Assembly (NCBI RefSeq): GCF_029894335.1
Contig: NZ_JARXZC010000006.1
Location: 145,891-209,890, forward strand
Source of the DNA: Kitasatospora sp. MAP5-34
GTDB lineage: Bacteria; Actinomycetota; Actinomycetes; Streptomycetales; Streptomycetaceae
Length of the DNA stretch: 64,000 bases
Direction: 5' to 3'
In this document: positions 18,367-27,279 of the stretch, in pieces
Numbering within the stretch: the first letter of the stretch is position 1
How the letters are laid out: each line of letters begins with the position of its first letter
The notes under the pieces: generated by a model
Seen by the model: only the letters and a program-made list of their open reading frames with translations
The model's database searches: none
What the model was told of the DNA's origin: nothing
Translations under genes and position numbers: made by a program

Positions 18367-18867
18367 ATGTCGGACTACATCGAGTTCTCCTTCGACGACG
18401 GATCGTCAGTCATGCTGCGAACCTTCCCGGCCCCCCGGGAGCAGCAGCCCGAGGCCCCGCAGCCCGAGGCCCGGCCGGCTGAGGCCCCGTACCCGCAGGC
18501 CCCGATCGGCGCGCTGCCGCCCGGCCTCGGGGGTGCCCGGCCGGTGGGCCGGCGGGCCGGCGAGGAGGAGGGCGGCCGGGAGCCGGCCAAGGTCACCAAG
18601 CTCGCGCAGGACGCGCTGCGCAACGCGCTGCGCCCGCTGGTACCGCTGCTGCAGGAGGTTCACGAGACCATCGCCTCGGTGCCGTACCGGCCGCACGAGG
18701 TGTCGGTCGAGTTCGGGGTCCAGTTCGGCTCCGACCTCAAGCTCGGCATCGTCAGCGGCAGCGGTGAGGCCAGCCTGACGATCTCCGCGACCTGGCAGCT
18801 CCCGCCGCGGACGACTGCCGCGAGCGAGGATCCCGTCGCCGGCGTCGCGCTGCCGCAGGCCCGCTGA
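18367..18867 (+). CDS. Trypco1 (CU044_2847-type) protein
   Basis: A 166-residue protein resembling the trypsin-co-occurring domain 1 family. The N-terminus Y-I-E-F-S-F-D-D-G-S is a beta-strand segment. A Pro/Glu/Gln-rich stretch (about residues 20-75) interrupts the domain, and the conserved core resumes with helix L-R-P-L-V-P-L-L-Q-E-V and strands V-S-V-E-F-G-V-Q-F-G-S-D-L-K and A-S-L-T-I-S-A-T-W. In conflict systems this small domain is encoded beside trypsin-like effectors and is thought to regulate or recruit them; that role is family knowledge, not shown here. The next gene, a trypsin-like protease, begins only three bases after its stop. Confidence 0.78.
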   Translation: MSDYIEFSFDDGSSVMLRTFPAPREQQPEAPQPEARPAEAPYPQAPIGALPPGLGGARPVGRRAGEEEGGREPAKVTKLAQDALRNALRPLVPLLQEVHETIASVPYRPHEVSVEFGVQFGSDLKLGIVSGSGEASLTISATWQLPPRTTAASEDPVAGVALPQAR

Positions 18868-18870
18868 GTC

Positions 18871-21198
18871 GTGGGGTGGTTCGACCTTGACGCCGACACT
18901 GCCGAGCGGGCGCTGCGCGCGGCTTTCGCGACCGTACTGGACACCTCGGCGGCCGAACCGGTCGGCGGCGGCGTCTTCCTGGCCGGCCGGTCGGTGCTGA
19001 CCTGCGCGCATGTCGTGAATGCGGCTCTCGGCCGGTCGATGTTCGAGCCGCGCCACCCCGGCGGTGTCACCCTGAGGCTCGACTTCCCGGACGGCAGCGC
19101 CGAGGCCGTGATCCGGACGTGGATCCCGCCCCGCGCCCCGGGCGGCGGCCCGGCGGTGCTGGGGGCGCTCGAGTGGCAGGGCGACCTGGCCGTGCTGGAG
19201 CTCACCACCCGGCCGCCCGGCCAGGTCCGCCCCCAGCGCTGGAACCGGATGGCCCGGCGGCAGAAGGTGCGCGCCTGGTACGGCACCGGGCACCGGGTCT
19301 CGTACGTGGACACCAGCGTCAAGCTGTGCGAGCCGGACGCGTCCTACCTCGACACCGACCTCGCGACCGGCCCGGCCATCGGCCCCGGCTACAGCGGCGG
19401 TCCGCTCTGGTCGTACGAGCAGGAGGCGGTGGTCGGCCTGGTGGTCGGTCAGCTCATCGGGACGCGGGCCGAGCCGGGCCGCAGCTACGCGGACCGCGCC
19501 TTCGCCCTCTCCTGGCAGACCATCCGGGCCGAACTGGAACGCGTGCTCGGCGCCGCCGCGCTCGGGGCCCTGCTGCCACCGGAGCCCGGCACCCTCCCGC
19601 CGGGGTCCGCTGCGCGCGATGAACAGCGACGACTTGCCATCCTGGTACGGGAGTTGCTGTCGGATCCGGCGGAGCGCGGCCACCACGCCCGGTACGTCGC
19701 CGCCGAGTGCGGCCTGCCCGCCGGTCCGGCCGGCAGTGCGCCGGCCCCGGAGGTGCTGGCCGAGACGCTCTGTGCCACGCCGCGCGCGCTCGCCGCGCTG
19801 GTGGAGAGCCTGGTACGTGAACGGCCGGCCGACGCGGAGCGGTTCCTCGCGCTCGGGCGGGCGGCGGGCGCCGCCAAGCTGCTCTCGCCGAGCGAGTACG
19901 ACTGGCTGATCGACCTGCTCGGCTCCCAGCACCCGCCCGCCCTGGCCGAGGCGGCGCAGGCGGTCCTGCCCGGGCTCGTGCTGCCGCGCCGACTCCCGGG
20001 CGGAGAACGGGACTTCGCGGAGACGCTGGTCGAGCGGCTGGAGGTCTACACGGGCGGCCACTCGATCGCCGGGCCCGGCCGGCCCCGCCCACCCGCGCTG
20101 CTCAAGGTCGCCGAGTACGGCGCGGCGGCCTTCGACCAGGCGGCCGGACAGCAGCGTCCGGGGCGGCACCCGGGTCAGTGCGCCGGCCAGAGCGCGGGGG
20201 AGGAGCTGCGCGCCTGGTCCCGCCGGGTCGCGGGCCGGCTCGGCGCGCCGTACGCCGTCCTGGACGAGTACGCCGCCGAAGCCGCCGAGTGGGCCGCGCG
20301 CGGCCAGGACGCCCGGTCCGCCGCCGTCGCGCCCCGCGTCGCGGTACGGCTGACCCGCTACGAGCACGGTGGCCGGGATGCCGCCGGGCGGTTCCGCTGT
20401 GCCCTGTGGACCGACCCCGGCGACGGTGAGCTGCGGGCCGTCCCGCTCTCCGGCCCGCACCCGCTCGGGCCCGACGAGGTCGCCCGGCTGGTCCGCGCCA
20501 CCCTCGCGGGCTGGGACGAGCCCGAGGAGTCCGGCGCCGAGGGCCGGCCGGGGCCGGTGGTGGAGTTCTTCCTCGACGAGCCCGAACTCGGCCTGCCCGC
20601 CGAGGAGTGGGACAGTGCCGACCCGGACGACCCGGAGTACGACGGCGAGCCCGAGCCGCTCGGCCTGGCCCACCCCGTGGTGGTCCGGCTGGCCGGCTCG
20701 CTCTCGCCGGTGCGGGAGCGTGAGCGGGCAAAGGCGTTACGCCGCCGCTGGTCCAACCGGGACCGTGCCGAGCCGCTGCAACTTGTGGCTGGTGGACAGG
20801 AGTTGCGCCAGGTCAAAGGTGCCGTCTACCGGGATCTGGATACCGCGCGGATCGTCCTCGGCACCGCCGACCGTGCGGGCCGGCCGGCCGTCGCGGCGAT
20901 CTGCCTGCGGCTCGGGGTGCCCGTGGTGCTCTGGGACCGGCACGCGCCGGGGGAGGTCACGGCGGCGCACTTCGGCGAGATCGCCCCGGCCGGACCCGCC
21001 GACGGGCTGCCCGAGCGGGTGCGCAGCTACCGCGCCGCCGCCTGGGCCGACGCCGCCGGCTGGCCGGCCCGGCCGGTACTGGCCCTGGAGGATCCGTCCC
21101 GGCCGCCACCGCCCGTACTGGAACTCGCCGACCCGGACGACTACGCGCCGGACGACGGATACGACAGCAGCTACGACCAGGAGACGAGCACCGCATGA
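18871..21198 (+). CDS. Trypsin-like protease fused to a VMAP-type C-terminal region
   Basis: A 775-residue protein. Residues 1-200 are a chymotrypsin-fold protease with an intact-looking triad: His47 in T-C-A-H-V, Asp105 in Q-G-D-L-A-V, and Ser175 in G-Y-S-G-G-P-L-W. No signal peptide is present, so it acts in the cytoplasm. Residues 250-400 are helical, in the position of effector-associated and VMAP middle domains. Residues 455-760 resemble VMAP-C, ending in L-G-V-P-V-V-L-W and L-E-D-P-S-R-P-P. In vWA-MoxR-VMAP systems such proteins couple a sensing complex to an effector. Codon 623 (20737-20739) is TTA, suggesting bldA control. Its end overlaps the MoxR gene by four bases. The GTG start has only weak ribosome-site complementarity and is probably coupled to the gene before it. 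Confidence 0.8.
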   Translation: MGWFDLDADTAERALRAAFATVLDTSAAEPVGGGVFLAGRSVLTCAHVVNAALGRSMFEPRHPGGVTLRLDFPDGSAEAVIRTWIPPRAPGGGPAVLGALEWQGDLAVLELTTRPPGQVRPQRWNRMARRQKVRAWYGTGHRVSYVDTSVKLCEPDASYLDTDLATGPAIGPGYSGGPLWSYEQEAVVGLVVGQLIGTRAEPGRSYADRAFALSWQTIRAELERVLGAAALGALLPPEPGTLPPGSAARDEQRRLAILVRELLSDPAERGHHARYVAAECGLPAGPAGSAPAPEVLAETLCATPRALAALVESLVRERPADAERFLALGRAAGAAKLLSPSEYDWLIDLLGSQHPPALAEAAQAVLPGLVLPRRLPGGERDFAETLVERLEVYTGGHSIAGPGRPRPPALLKVAEYGAAAFDQAAGQQRPGRHPGQCAGQSAGEELRAWSRRVAGRLGAPYAVLDEYAAEAAEWAARGQDARSAAVAPRVAVRLTRYEHGGRDAAGRFRCALWTDPGDGELRAVPLSGPHPLGPDEVARLVRATLAGWDEPEESGAEGRPGPVVEFFLDEPELGLPAEEWDSADPDDPEYDGEPEPLGLAHPVVVRLAGSLSPVRERERAKALRRRWSNRDRAEPLQLVAGGQELRQVKGAVYRDLDTARIVLGTADRAGRPAVAAICLRLGVPVVLWDRHAPGEVTAAHFGEIAPAGPADGLPERVRSYRAAAWADAAGWPARPVLALEDPSRPPPPVLELADPDDYAPDDGYDSSYDQETSTA

Positions 21199-22193
21199 GC
21201 CAGCGCCCCACGCCGGACTGGCGCCTGTTCCACGGCGACAACGTCCCCCGCACGCCCGCGATGCCCGAGGCCCCGCCGTGGCGCAGCTTCGGGCGCGCAC
21301 CCGACGGCCGGTCACCCGACGGCTCCTCACCCGAGGGCGCCCCGGCTGACGCTCCGCCACCCCGCCCGTACCTGATCGGCCGTGCCGAGGCCGACATCGT
21401 CAACGCCGCCCTCCACCTGCGCCGCCCGCTGCTCGTCACCGGACACCCCGGCACCGGGAAGTCCTCGCTGGCCCACGCCATCGCCCGCGAACTGAGCCTC
21501 GGCGAGGTGCTGCACTGGCCGGTCAACAGCCGGTCCTCCCTGCAGGACGCGCTCTACCGCTACGACGCCATCGGCCGTCTGCGGGAGAGCACGCTCGTCC
21601 GCGAGCACGGCGGTGCCGAACCGGACATCGGCAGCTTCCTGCGGCTCGGGCCGGTCGGCACCGCGCTGGTACCGGGCGACCGACCGCGCGCGCTGCTGGT
21701 GGACGAGCTGGACAAGGGCGACGTGGACCTGCCCAACGACCTGCTCACCGTCTTCGAGGAGGGCGCGTACGAGATCCCGGAGCTGGCCCGGCTCCCCGAG
21801 GAGAGCGCCGAGGTGGCGGTGCTCACGGCCGACAGCGACGGTCGCCGGGCCCGGGTGGTGCGCGGGCGGGTGCGCTGCTCCGAGTTCCCGGTCGTGGTGA
21901 TCACCAGCAACGGCGAGCGCGACTTCCCGCCTGCCTTCCTCCGTCGCTGCCTCCGCCTCGACCTGCCCGACCCGGACGAACGGCGGCTGCGCGACATCGT
22001 CGCCGCCCACCTCGGCCCGGACGCGCTCACGCAGGCCGAGGACGTGCTCACCGCCTTCCTGGAGCGGCGGGCGCACGGCGAGCTGGCCACCGACCAGCTG
22101 CTCAACGCCGTCTTCCTGCGCAAGGGCGGGCTCGGGCTGGACGCGGACGGACTGCTCGACGCGGTGCTGCACCGCCTGGGCGGGGCGGTCTGA
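21195..22193 (+). CDS. MoxR-type AAA+ ATPase
   Basis: A 332-residue AAA+ ATPase of the MoxR group. The first 55 residues are Pro-rich and probably flexible. Walker A is G-H-P-G-T-G-K-S-S with Lys89. Walker B is A-L-L-V-D-E-L-D-K-G-D near residue 174, sensor 1 is I-T-S-N-G-E-R-D-F near 236, and F-L-R-R-C is the likely arginine-finger region. MoxR ATPases work with vWA-domain partners as chaperone-like remodelers, and the next gene supplies a vWA-like protein six bases downstream. Within conflict systems the MoxR/vWA pair is thought to gate the effector. The start is fixed by the ATGA overlap with the protease gene. Confidence 0.88.
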   Translation: MSQRPTPDWRLFHGDNVPRTPAMPEAPPWRSFGRAPDGRSPDGSSPEGAPADAPPPRPYLIGRAEADIVNAALHLRRPLLVTGHPGTGKSSLAHAIARELSLGEVLHWPVNSRSSLQDALYRYDAIGRLRESTLVREHGGAEPDIGSFLRLGPVGTALVPGDRPRALLVDELDKGDVDLPNDLLTVFEEGAYEIPELARLPEESAEVAVLTADSDGRRARVVRGRVRCSEFPVVVITSNGERDFPPAFLRRCLRLDLPDPDERRLRDIVAAHLGPDALTQAEDVLTAFLERRAHGELATDQLLNAVFLRKGGLGLDADGLLDAVLHRLGGAV

Positions 22194-22199
22194 CGGGGC

Positions 22200-25100
22200 A
22201 TGGGTCTTCAGACGGCGCTCAGCCGGACGCTGGACGTGCTGGCCGGCGCGGGTATCGAGCTGGCTCCGGAGGAGCTGCTCGACGCGCTCTGGCTGGCCGG
22301 TCGGCTGCCCGCCGCCGAGCCCGAGCCCGAGCCCGCGCCCGCACTCGCTCCGACAGCGGGCGCGGCCCGGCCGCCGGCTGACGCCGCCATCTCGACGGCC
22401 GCCGCCGAGACCACATCTGATGATTCGTCAGAAACCCCGCAGTCGCACGCCCTGCACGAGGCGTTGGACTCCGGCGGACCGGCCGGGCAGTCGGCCCTGG
22501 CGCCGCCCGAGTCCCGGCCCCGGCCGGAGCAGAGCCGGGAACAGAACCAGGAGCAGAGCCGGCCGCAGGCCCGGCAGCGGGCCCAGGCGGTCCGGGTCCC
22601 CGAACGCCGGGCGTTCCCCGACGAACTGGCCCTCGCCCGGGCGCTGCGACCGCTCAAGCGGCACCGCGCCAGCCCCTGGCGCACCGAGCTGGACGAGGCC
22701 GCCACCGCCGCCGAGGCCGCCGAGACGGGCCTGCCGGACGCGGTCCTGCGCCCGGCCCGCGAACGGTGGCTCCGCTGCGACCTGGTGGTCGACGACGGCG
22801 TCTCCATGCTGCTCTGGCGCCGCACGGCCGCCGATCTGCGGCTGCTGCTCGAACGCAGCGGCGCCTTCCGGCAGGTCCGGGTGCTCGGGCTGCGCGCACG
22901 CGGCGCGCAGCCCGTCCGGCTGAGCGGCACGCCGTACCGGTACTCGGCCGACGGCGACCCGGCGCTGCTCGACCCGGCCACTCTCGCCGACCCGACCGGA
23001 CAGAGCCTGGTGCTGCTGCTGAGCGACGGCGCGGGGTCGGCGTGGCGCGACGGGCGGATCAAGGACGTGCTCGACCGCTGGGCCCGCTGCGGCCCGACCG
23101 CCGTCGTGCACACCCTGCCGCGCCGGATGTGGCCGGGCTCCGGACTGCCCGCCGAGTACTGGACGGTGTCCACGCCCCGCCAGGGCGCCGCGAACGCCGA
23201 CTGGCGTGTCCAGGACCCGTTCCTGCCGTACGGCGCGCCGGACCGGCCGGGCGTGCCGGTGCCGGTCCTCGAACTGACTCCGGCCGCGCTGCGCGACTGG
23301 TCCGGCCTGCTGGCTTCCTCCGGGGGGCAGGCCCGGCTGGCGCTCTGGGAGCCACGGCCGGCGCTCCCACGGCAGGCCGCCCGCCGCCGCCCGCCCGCCG
23401 ACCCGGACCGGGCCGCGCTCGCCAGGCTGGACCGCTTCCGGGCCGCCGCCTCGCCGGAGGCGTACCGGCTGGCCGGGCAGCTGGCCGCCGTCGCGCCCGT
23501 CACCGTCCCGGTCATGCGCCTGGTCCAGGCCACCACCCCGGACGCGGGTGACCCGGTGCCGCTGGCCGAGGTCTTCCTCGGCGGCCTGGTCCGGCCCGTG
23601 CTCGGGTCCGGGGCCGGGTCCGGGTCCGGCCGGCAGTCGGCACCGGCCGCCCACCACCGGCTGTTCGACTTCCCCGAGGTGGTGAAGGACCGCCTGCTCG
23701 ACGAGGTCCCGACGGCCGAGCTGGTCGAGGTCGGGCACCAGGTGAGCCGTCAACTCGAAAGCCTGGCCGGGCGGTCACCGGACTTCCCGGCCTGGCTGCT
23801 CGGCCCGGCCACCGGCCCGGGGGCCGCCGCACACGCGGACGGACTGCCGTTCGCCTGGGCGGCCGGCCCGCTGCTCCGCCGCCTGGGGATTGCGCCGACG
23901 GAGGAAGCGGCAGAGGAAGCGAGGGAGGAGCCGGCCGAGCCCTGGTGGCGGGCAGCGGGCCGCTCGCAGGCCTGGCCGCCGGCGGCCTCGGTACTCGCGG
24001 AGCGTGGCAGGCTGCGTCCGCTGGAGTCCGACGATCCGTCCGAGGTCGGCCCGTACCGGGTGCTCGGCCGGCTGGCGCCGGCCACCGAGAACTGGCTCTA
24101 CGCCGCCCGGAAGACCGGGGGCGAGCTGGTGGCGGTCCGGACGGCCGGACCGCGCCCCCGCAGCCAGCGCGCCTGGGGCCTCCTCGCGGACGAGGTCGAG
24201 AACCTCAACAACCTCGCCCCCCGGTACAGCACCCCGCTGATCACCTGGGACACCCGGGACAGCGCGGGCTGGCTGGCCACCGCCGTGCCGCTCACCTCCG
24301 GCGGCACCCCGGCCCCCACCCTGCGGGAGTTCGTCGAGGTCTGCGGACCGCTCCGGCCGACCAGGTTCCTGCACCACCTGGCGCTGCATCTCGCGGTCGC
24401 CCTCCGGGACTCCACCGGAGAGGGCCTGCTCCACGGTGGCCTGAGCCCGGACCGCATCCTGATCACCGAGCACGCCCCCGTCCTCACCGGGTGGCAGCAC
24501 CGGCCCGGCAGATGGGCCTCCCTGCCGTCCCCCGACGCCGCCTCGGCGGCCTATCGCGCGCCCGAATCAGGGCAGTTGTCGCAGCCGGCCGACGTATTCT
24601 CGATTGCGGCGGTGCTGTACTACGCCTGGTCCGGACACGAGCCGGACCACCGGGCCTCGGACTCGCTGACCCTCGAAGGGCCGGCCGACGGCCGGTACCC
24701 GCAGCCGGCCTGGCGGATGATCCTGGTGGACTGCCTCAGCGCCGACCCGGCCCGCCGCCCCGGGATCGAGACCCTGGTGGAGGTGTTCGGCCGCACCCTG
24801 GCCCCCGGTTCCGAGGACGCTCCGCTGACCGCCTGGATGTCGCACCGGGGCCGGGACCTGCTGCGAACCACCGCCGGGCAGTACACCACCAGGCCCGGCA
24901 GGACGCCCGGACCCGTCGACCCCGAGCCCGCCGACGGCCCCCCGAGGCTGCGAGCCGCCCGGGTACGGGTGGATGCGCCGCCCAGGCCGGCCAGGAACCG
25001 GCACGTCACCGTCCTCTGCCCCGCCGTCGGTGTCGGGCTGGCCACCACGGCGGCCATGCTCGGCGCGGCCCTGGTGGAGCGGAACGGAGCGGCCAACCGG

Positions 25101-25739
25101 GAGGTGGTGGTGCTGGACTCGGGCCGTGGCGCGGATGCCCTGGCGGCCTGGGGGCAGCGCAAAGTCCCGGGCGGCCTCTGGGAGTTGGTCGACTCCGTTT
25201 CCCGGCTCAGGCGTTACGGCAGCTCGATCGACTGGCACCTGGAACGCGACTCCTTCGCGGCCGGGCCGGGCGGGGTGCACCTGCTCGCGGGCGAGCGTGG
25301 CGAACTCCGGCCGTGGGGCCTGACGGGAGATGAGTACGGCGAGGTACTCGTCCAGCTCGAACGGTACTTCGCGACCCTGGTCACCTCGGTCCGTGCACCC
25401 ACGCTCGACGGGCACGTACGCGACGTCCTGCGGCGGACGGACCAACTGGTGATCGTCACCGGGCCGCAGTCCGGCTTCGTCCGGGAGGCCGCGAGCCTGC
25501 TCGGGCTGATCCAGGAGGAGGGCTACCGCGACCTGGTGCGGTCCAGCGTCGTCGCGCTCTCGTACGACCGGCCGAGGCGTGCCCGTGGCCTGTCGATGGT
25601 CGAGCGGCTCTGCCGGGAGGTCGTCACCATCCCGTACGACGAGGGCCTGAACTGGGGCGACTTCGTCGGCCTCGAGGAGCTCGCCCCGGAGACCTGGCAG
25701 ACCTTCCGCCACCTGGCGGACCTGGTCTCCGGAGACTGA
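22200..25739 (+). CDS. SAV_2336-type multidomain protein: vWA-like, pseudokinase and degenerate ParA-like
   Basis: A 1179-residue cytoplasmic protein. Residues 1-150 include an acidic, Gln-rich linker. The segment at about 190-300 is vWA-like, with V-D-D-G-V-S-M as a MIDAS-like motif and L-L-L-S-D-G-A-G later. A kinase fold occupies about 613-870. Its glycine loop is degraded, the usual A-x-K is V-A-V-R, the catalytic loop reads H-G-G-L-S-P-D-R-I-L instead of HRDxKxxN, and the DFG position reads T-G-W, so it should be a pseudokinase. A ParA/MinD-like region starts near 936, but the Walker A Lys is missing (C-P-A-V-G-V-G-L-A-T-T). It is encoded next to MoxR and is probably its vWA partner and scaffold. 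The domain calls are by eye; the last two are less certain. Confidence 0.75.
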   Translation: MGLQTALSRTLDVLAGAGIELAPEELLDALWLAGRLPAAEPEPEPAPALAPTAGAARPPADAAISTAAAETTSDDSSETPQSHALHEALDSGGPAGQSALAPPESRPRPEQSREQNQEQSRPQARQRAQAVRVPERRAFPDELALARALRPLKRHRASPWRTELDEAATAAEAAETGLPDAVLRPARERWLRCDLVVDDGVSMLLWRRTAADLRLLLERSGAFRQVRVLGLRARGAQPVRLSGTPYRYSADGDPALLDPATLADPTGQSLVLLLSDGAGSAWRDGRIKDVLDRWARCGPTAVVHTLPRRMWPGSGLPAEYWTVSTPRQGAANADWRVQDPFLPYGAPDRPGVPVPVLELTPAALRDWSGLLASSGGQARLALWEPRPALPRQAARRRPPADPDRAALARLDRFRAAASPEAYRLAGQLAAVAPVTVPVMRLVQATTPDAGDPVPLAEVFLGGLVRPVLGSGAGSGSGRQSAPAAHHRLFDFPEVVKDRLLDEVPTAELVEVGHQVSRQLESLAGRSPDFPAWLLGPATGPGAAAHADGLPFAWAAGPLLRRLGIAPTEEAAEEAREEPAEPWWRAAGRSQAWPPAASVLAERGRLRPLESDDPSEVGPYRVLGRLAPATENWLYAARKTGGELVAVRTAGPRPRSQRAWGLLADEVENLNNLAPRYSTPLITWDTRDSAGWLATAVPLTSGGTPAPTLREFVEVCGPLRPTRFLHHLALHLAVALRDSTGEGLLHGGLSPDRILITEHAPVLTGWQHRPGRWASLPSPDAASAAYRAPESGQLSQPADVFSIAAVLYYAWSGHEPDHRASDSLTLEGPADGRYPQPAWRMILVDCLSADPARRPGIETLVEVFGRTLAPGSEDAPLTAWMSHRGRDLLRTTAGQYTTRPGRTPGPVDPEPADGPPRLRAARVRVDAPPRPARNRHVTVLCPAVGVGLATTAAMLGAALVERNGAANREVVVLDSGRGADALAAWGQRKVPGGLWELVDSVSRLRRYGSSIDWHLERDSFAAGPGGVHLLAGERGELRPWGLTGDEYGEVLVQLERYFATLVTSVRAPTLDGHVRDVLRRTDQLVIVTGPQSGFVREAASLLGLIQEEGYRDLVRSSVVALSYDRPRRARGLSMVERLCREVVTIPYDEGLNWGDFVGLEELAPETWQTFRHLADLVSGD

Positions 25740-25817
25740 CGGACCGTCAGGCCGTGTTGCTGCGCGGAGCCCCCGGGAGGGTGACAGCTCACGGTCACGT
25801 CGGTTACGCTCCGTAGC

Positions 25818-27176
25818 ATGACAGTTGAGGGCGGGGCACGTGGGCGCGGCACGGCGGTAGTGATCGGTGGCGGGCTCGCCGGGACGCTGGCGGCATGGGC
25901 GCTGCGCGGGCACGCCGAGCGGATCGTCGTGGTGGAGCGTGACCGTTACCCGGAGCAGCCCGACTTCCGGGCCGGGCTGCCGCAGGGCCGGCACGCGCAC
26001 CTGCTGCTGGAGGCCGGGCACCGGGTCCTGGAGGAGCTGATGCCCGGGGTGCGGGCGGAGCTGCTGGCGGCCGGAGCGGTCCGGGTCCCGATTGCGAGTG
26101 AGCTGCGCTGGCTCAGCTCGGCAGGGTGGATGGCGGAGTTCGAGAGTGAGGTCGCCTTCCTGTCCTGCACCCGGCCGGTGCTGGACCACGCGGTGCTGGA
26201 GCGGGTGCGCGGCGAGTCCTCGGTGGAGTTCCTGGAGGGTACGGACGTCGTCGGGCTGCTCGGTTCGGCACGGACCGTCACGGGTGTCCGGATCCGCGAG
26301 CGCGGGCAGAGTTCGGGCGAAGTACGGGAGCTGCCCGCCGAGTTGGTGGTGGACGCGTCCGGGCGGTCGTCCGCGCTGCCGTCCTGGCTGGCCGAACTGG
26401 GCTGCCCGCCCGTCCCCGAGGAGCGGGTCGACGCGGGCGTCGCCTACTCGAGCCGGCTCTACCACCGCCCGGCCGGGCTGGACCTCGGCTTCACCGCGCT
26501 CTACCTCCAGACCAAGGGCCCCGACTCGCCGCGCCTGGGTGTCCTGCTGCCCGTGGAGGGCGACCGCTGGATCGTCAGCCTGGGCAGCATGCGTGGCGCC
26601 GAACCGGAGCCGGGCGAAGCCGGGTTCGAGCGGCACCTCGGCCTGCTGCGCGATCCGAGCATGCGCGAGCTGCTCGCCTCGGCCGAACCTGCGAGTGACA
26701 TCCGGGGTTTCCGTCCCGGTCCCGGCGTCCGGCGGCGCTACGACCGCCGCTCGCCCGAGGGCCTGGTGGTGACCGGCGACGCCGCGTGCACCTTCAACCC
26801 CGTCTACGGCCAGGGCATCACGGTCGCCGCCTTCGGTGCCCGGGCGTTGCGCGCCGCCGTCGCCCGGCAGGGCGGCATCGGCGCCACGGCGGCGGCCGCC
26901 GCGCGCAAGGGCATCGCGGCCGTGGCCAAGGACGCCTGGGTGATGTCCTCCAGCGAGGACGTACGCTTCCCGAGCACCACCGGCGGCCCGTCCGGCGCCC
27001 TCGTCCGCGCCCAGCACCGTTACCTGGACCGGGTCCTGGCCCGGGCGACCACCAACCCGCACGTCTGCGCGGCCTTCCAGGACGTGATGTCCCTGATCGC
27101 CCAGCCGACCGCGCTCTTCCACCCCTCCGTCCTCGTCCCGGTCCTGCGCGGCGGCAGCGGTGGCGCAGTCGCGTAG
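25818..27176 (+). CDS. FAD-dependent monooxygenase-like oxidoreductase
   Basis: A 452-residue flavoprotein with the FAD dinucleotide fold V-V-I-G-G-G-L-A-G-T-L at residues 14-24, E-R-D at the end of the second strand, and the second FAD motif V-T-G-D-A-A-C-T-F-N-P near residue 320, as in class A flavin hydroxylases and epoxidase-like enzymes. L-P-Q-G-R-H-A-H-L-L-L after the first helix is typical of a common actinobacterial FAD-binding monooxygenase group. No partner biosynthetic genes are nearby, so the substrate is unknown. It begins 78 bases after the SAV_2336 gene and is probably a separate unit. Confidence 0.78.
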   Translation: MTVEGGARGRGTAVVIGGGLAGTLAAWALRGHAERIVVVERDRYPEQPDFRAGLPQGRHAHLLLEAGHRVLEELMPGVRAELLAAGAVRVPIASELRWLSSAGWMAEFESEVAFLSCTRPVLDHAVLERVRGESSVEFLEGTDVVGLLGSARTVTGVRIRERGQSSGEVRELPAELVVDASGRSSALPSWLAELGCPPVPEERVDAGVAYSSRLYHRPAGLDLGFTALYLQTKGPDSPRLGVLLPVEGDRWIVSLGSMRGAEPEPGEAGFERHLGLLRDPSMRELLASAEPASDIRGFRPGPGVRRRYDRRSPEGLVVTGDAACTFNPVYGQGITVAAFGARALRAAVARQGGIGATAAAAARKGIAAVAKDAWVMSSSEDVRFPSTTGGPSGALVRAQHRYLDRVLARATTNPHVCAAFQDVMSLIAQPTALFHPSVLVPVLRGGSGGAVA

Positions 27177-27279
27177 GAGCGTCCGCCGGCAGGGGACCGG
27201 CGACCTTCCGCCGACCGGCCCACGACTGTACTGTCCATGGCAATGGTTGGGGTACGTGTGGCGTACGAGGGGAAGCCGA

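Noticed and set aside
24985..25739. An ESX (type VII) secretion locus, suggested by the MinD-like domain
   Set aside because: No EccC, EsxA/B or other ESX gene lies nearby and the Walker A lysine is missing.
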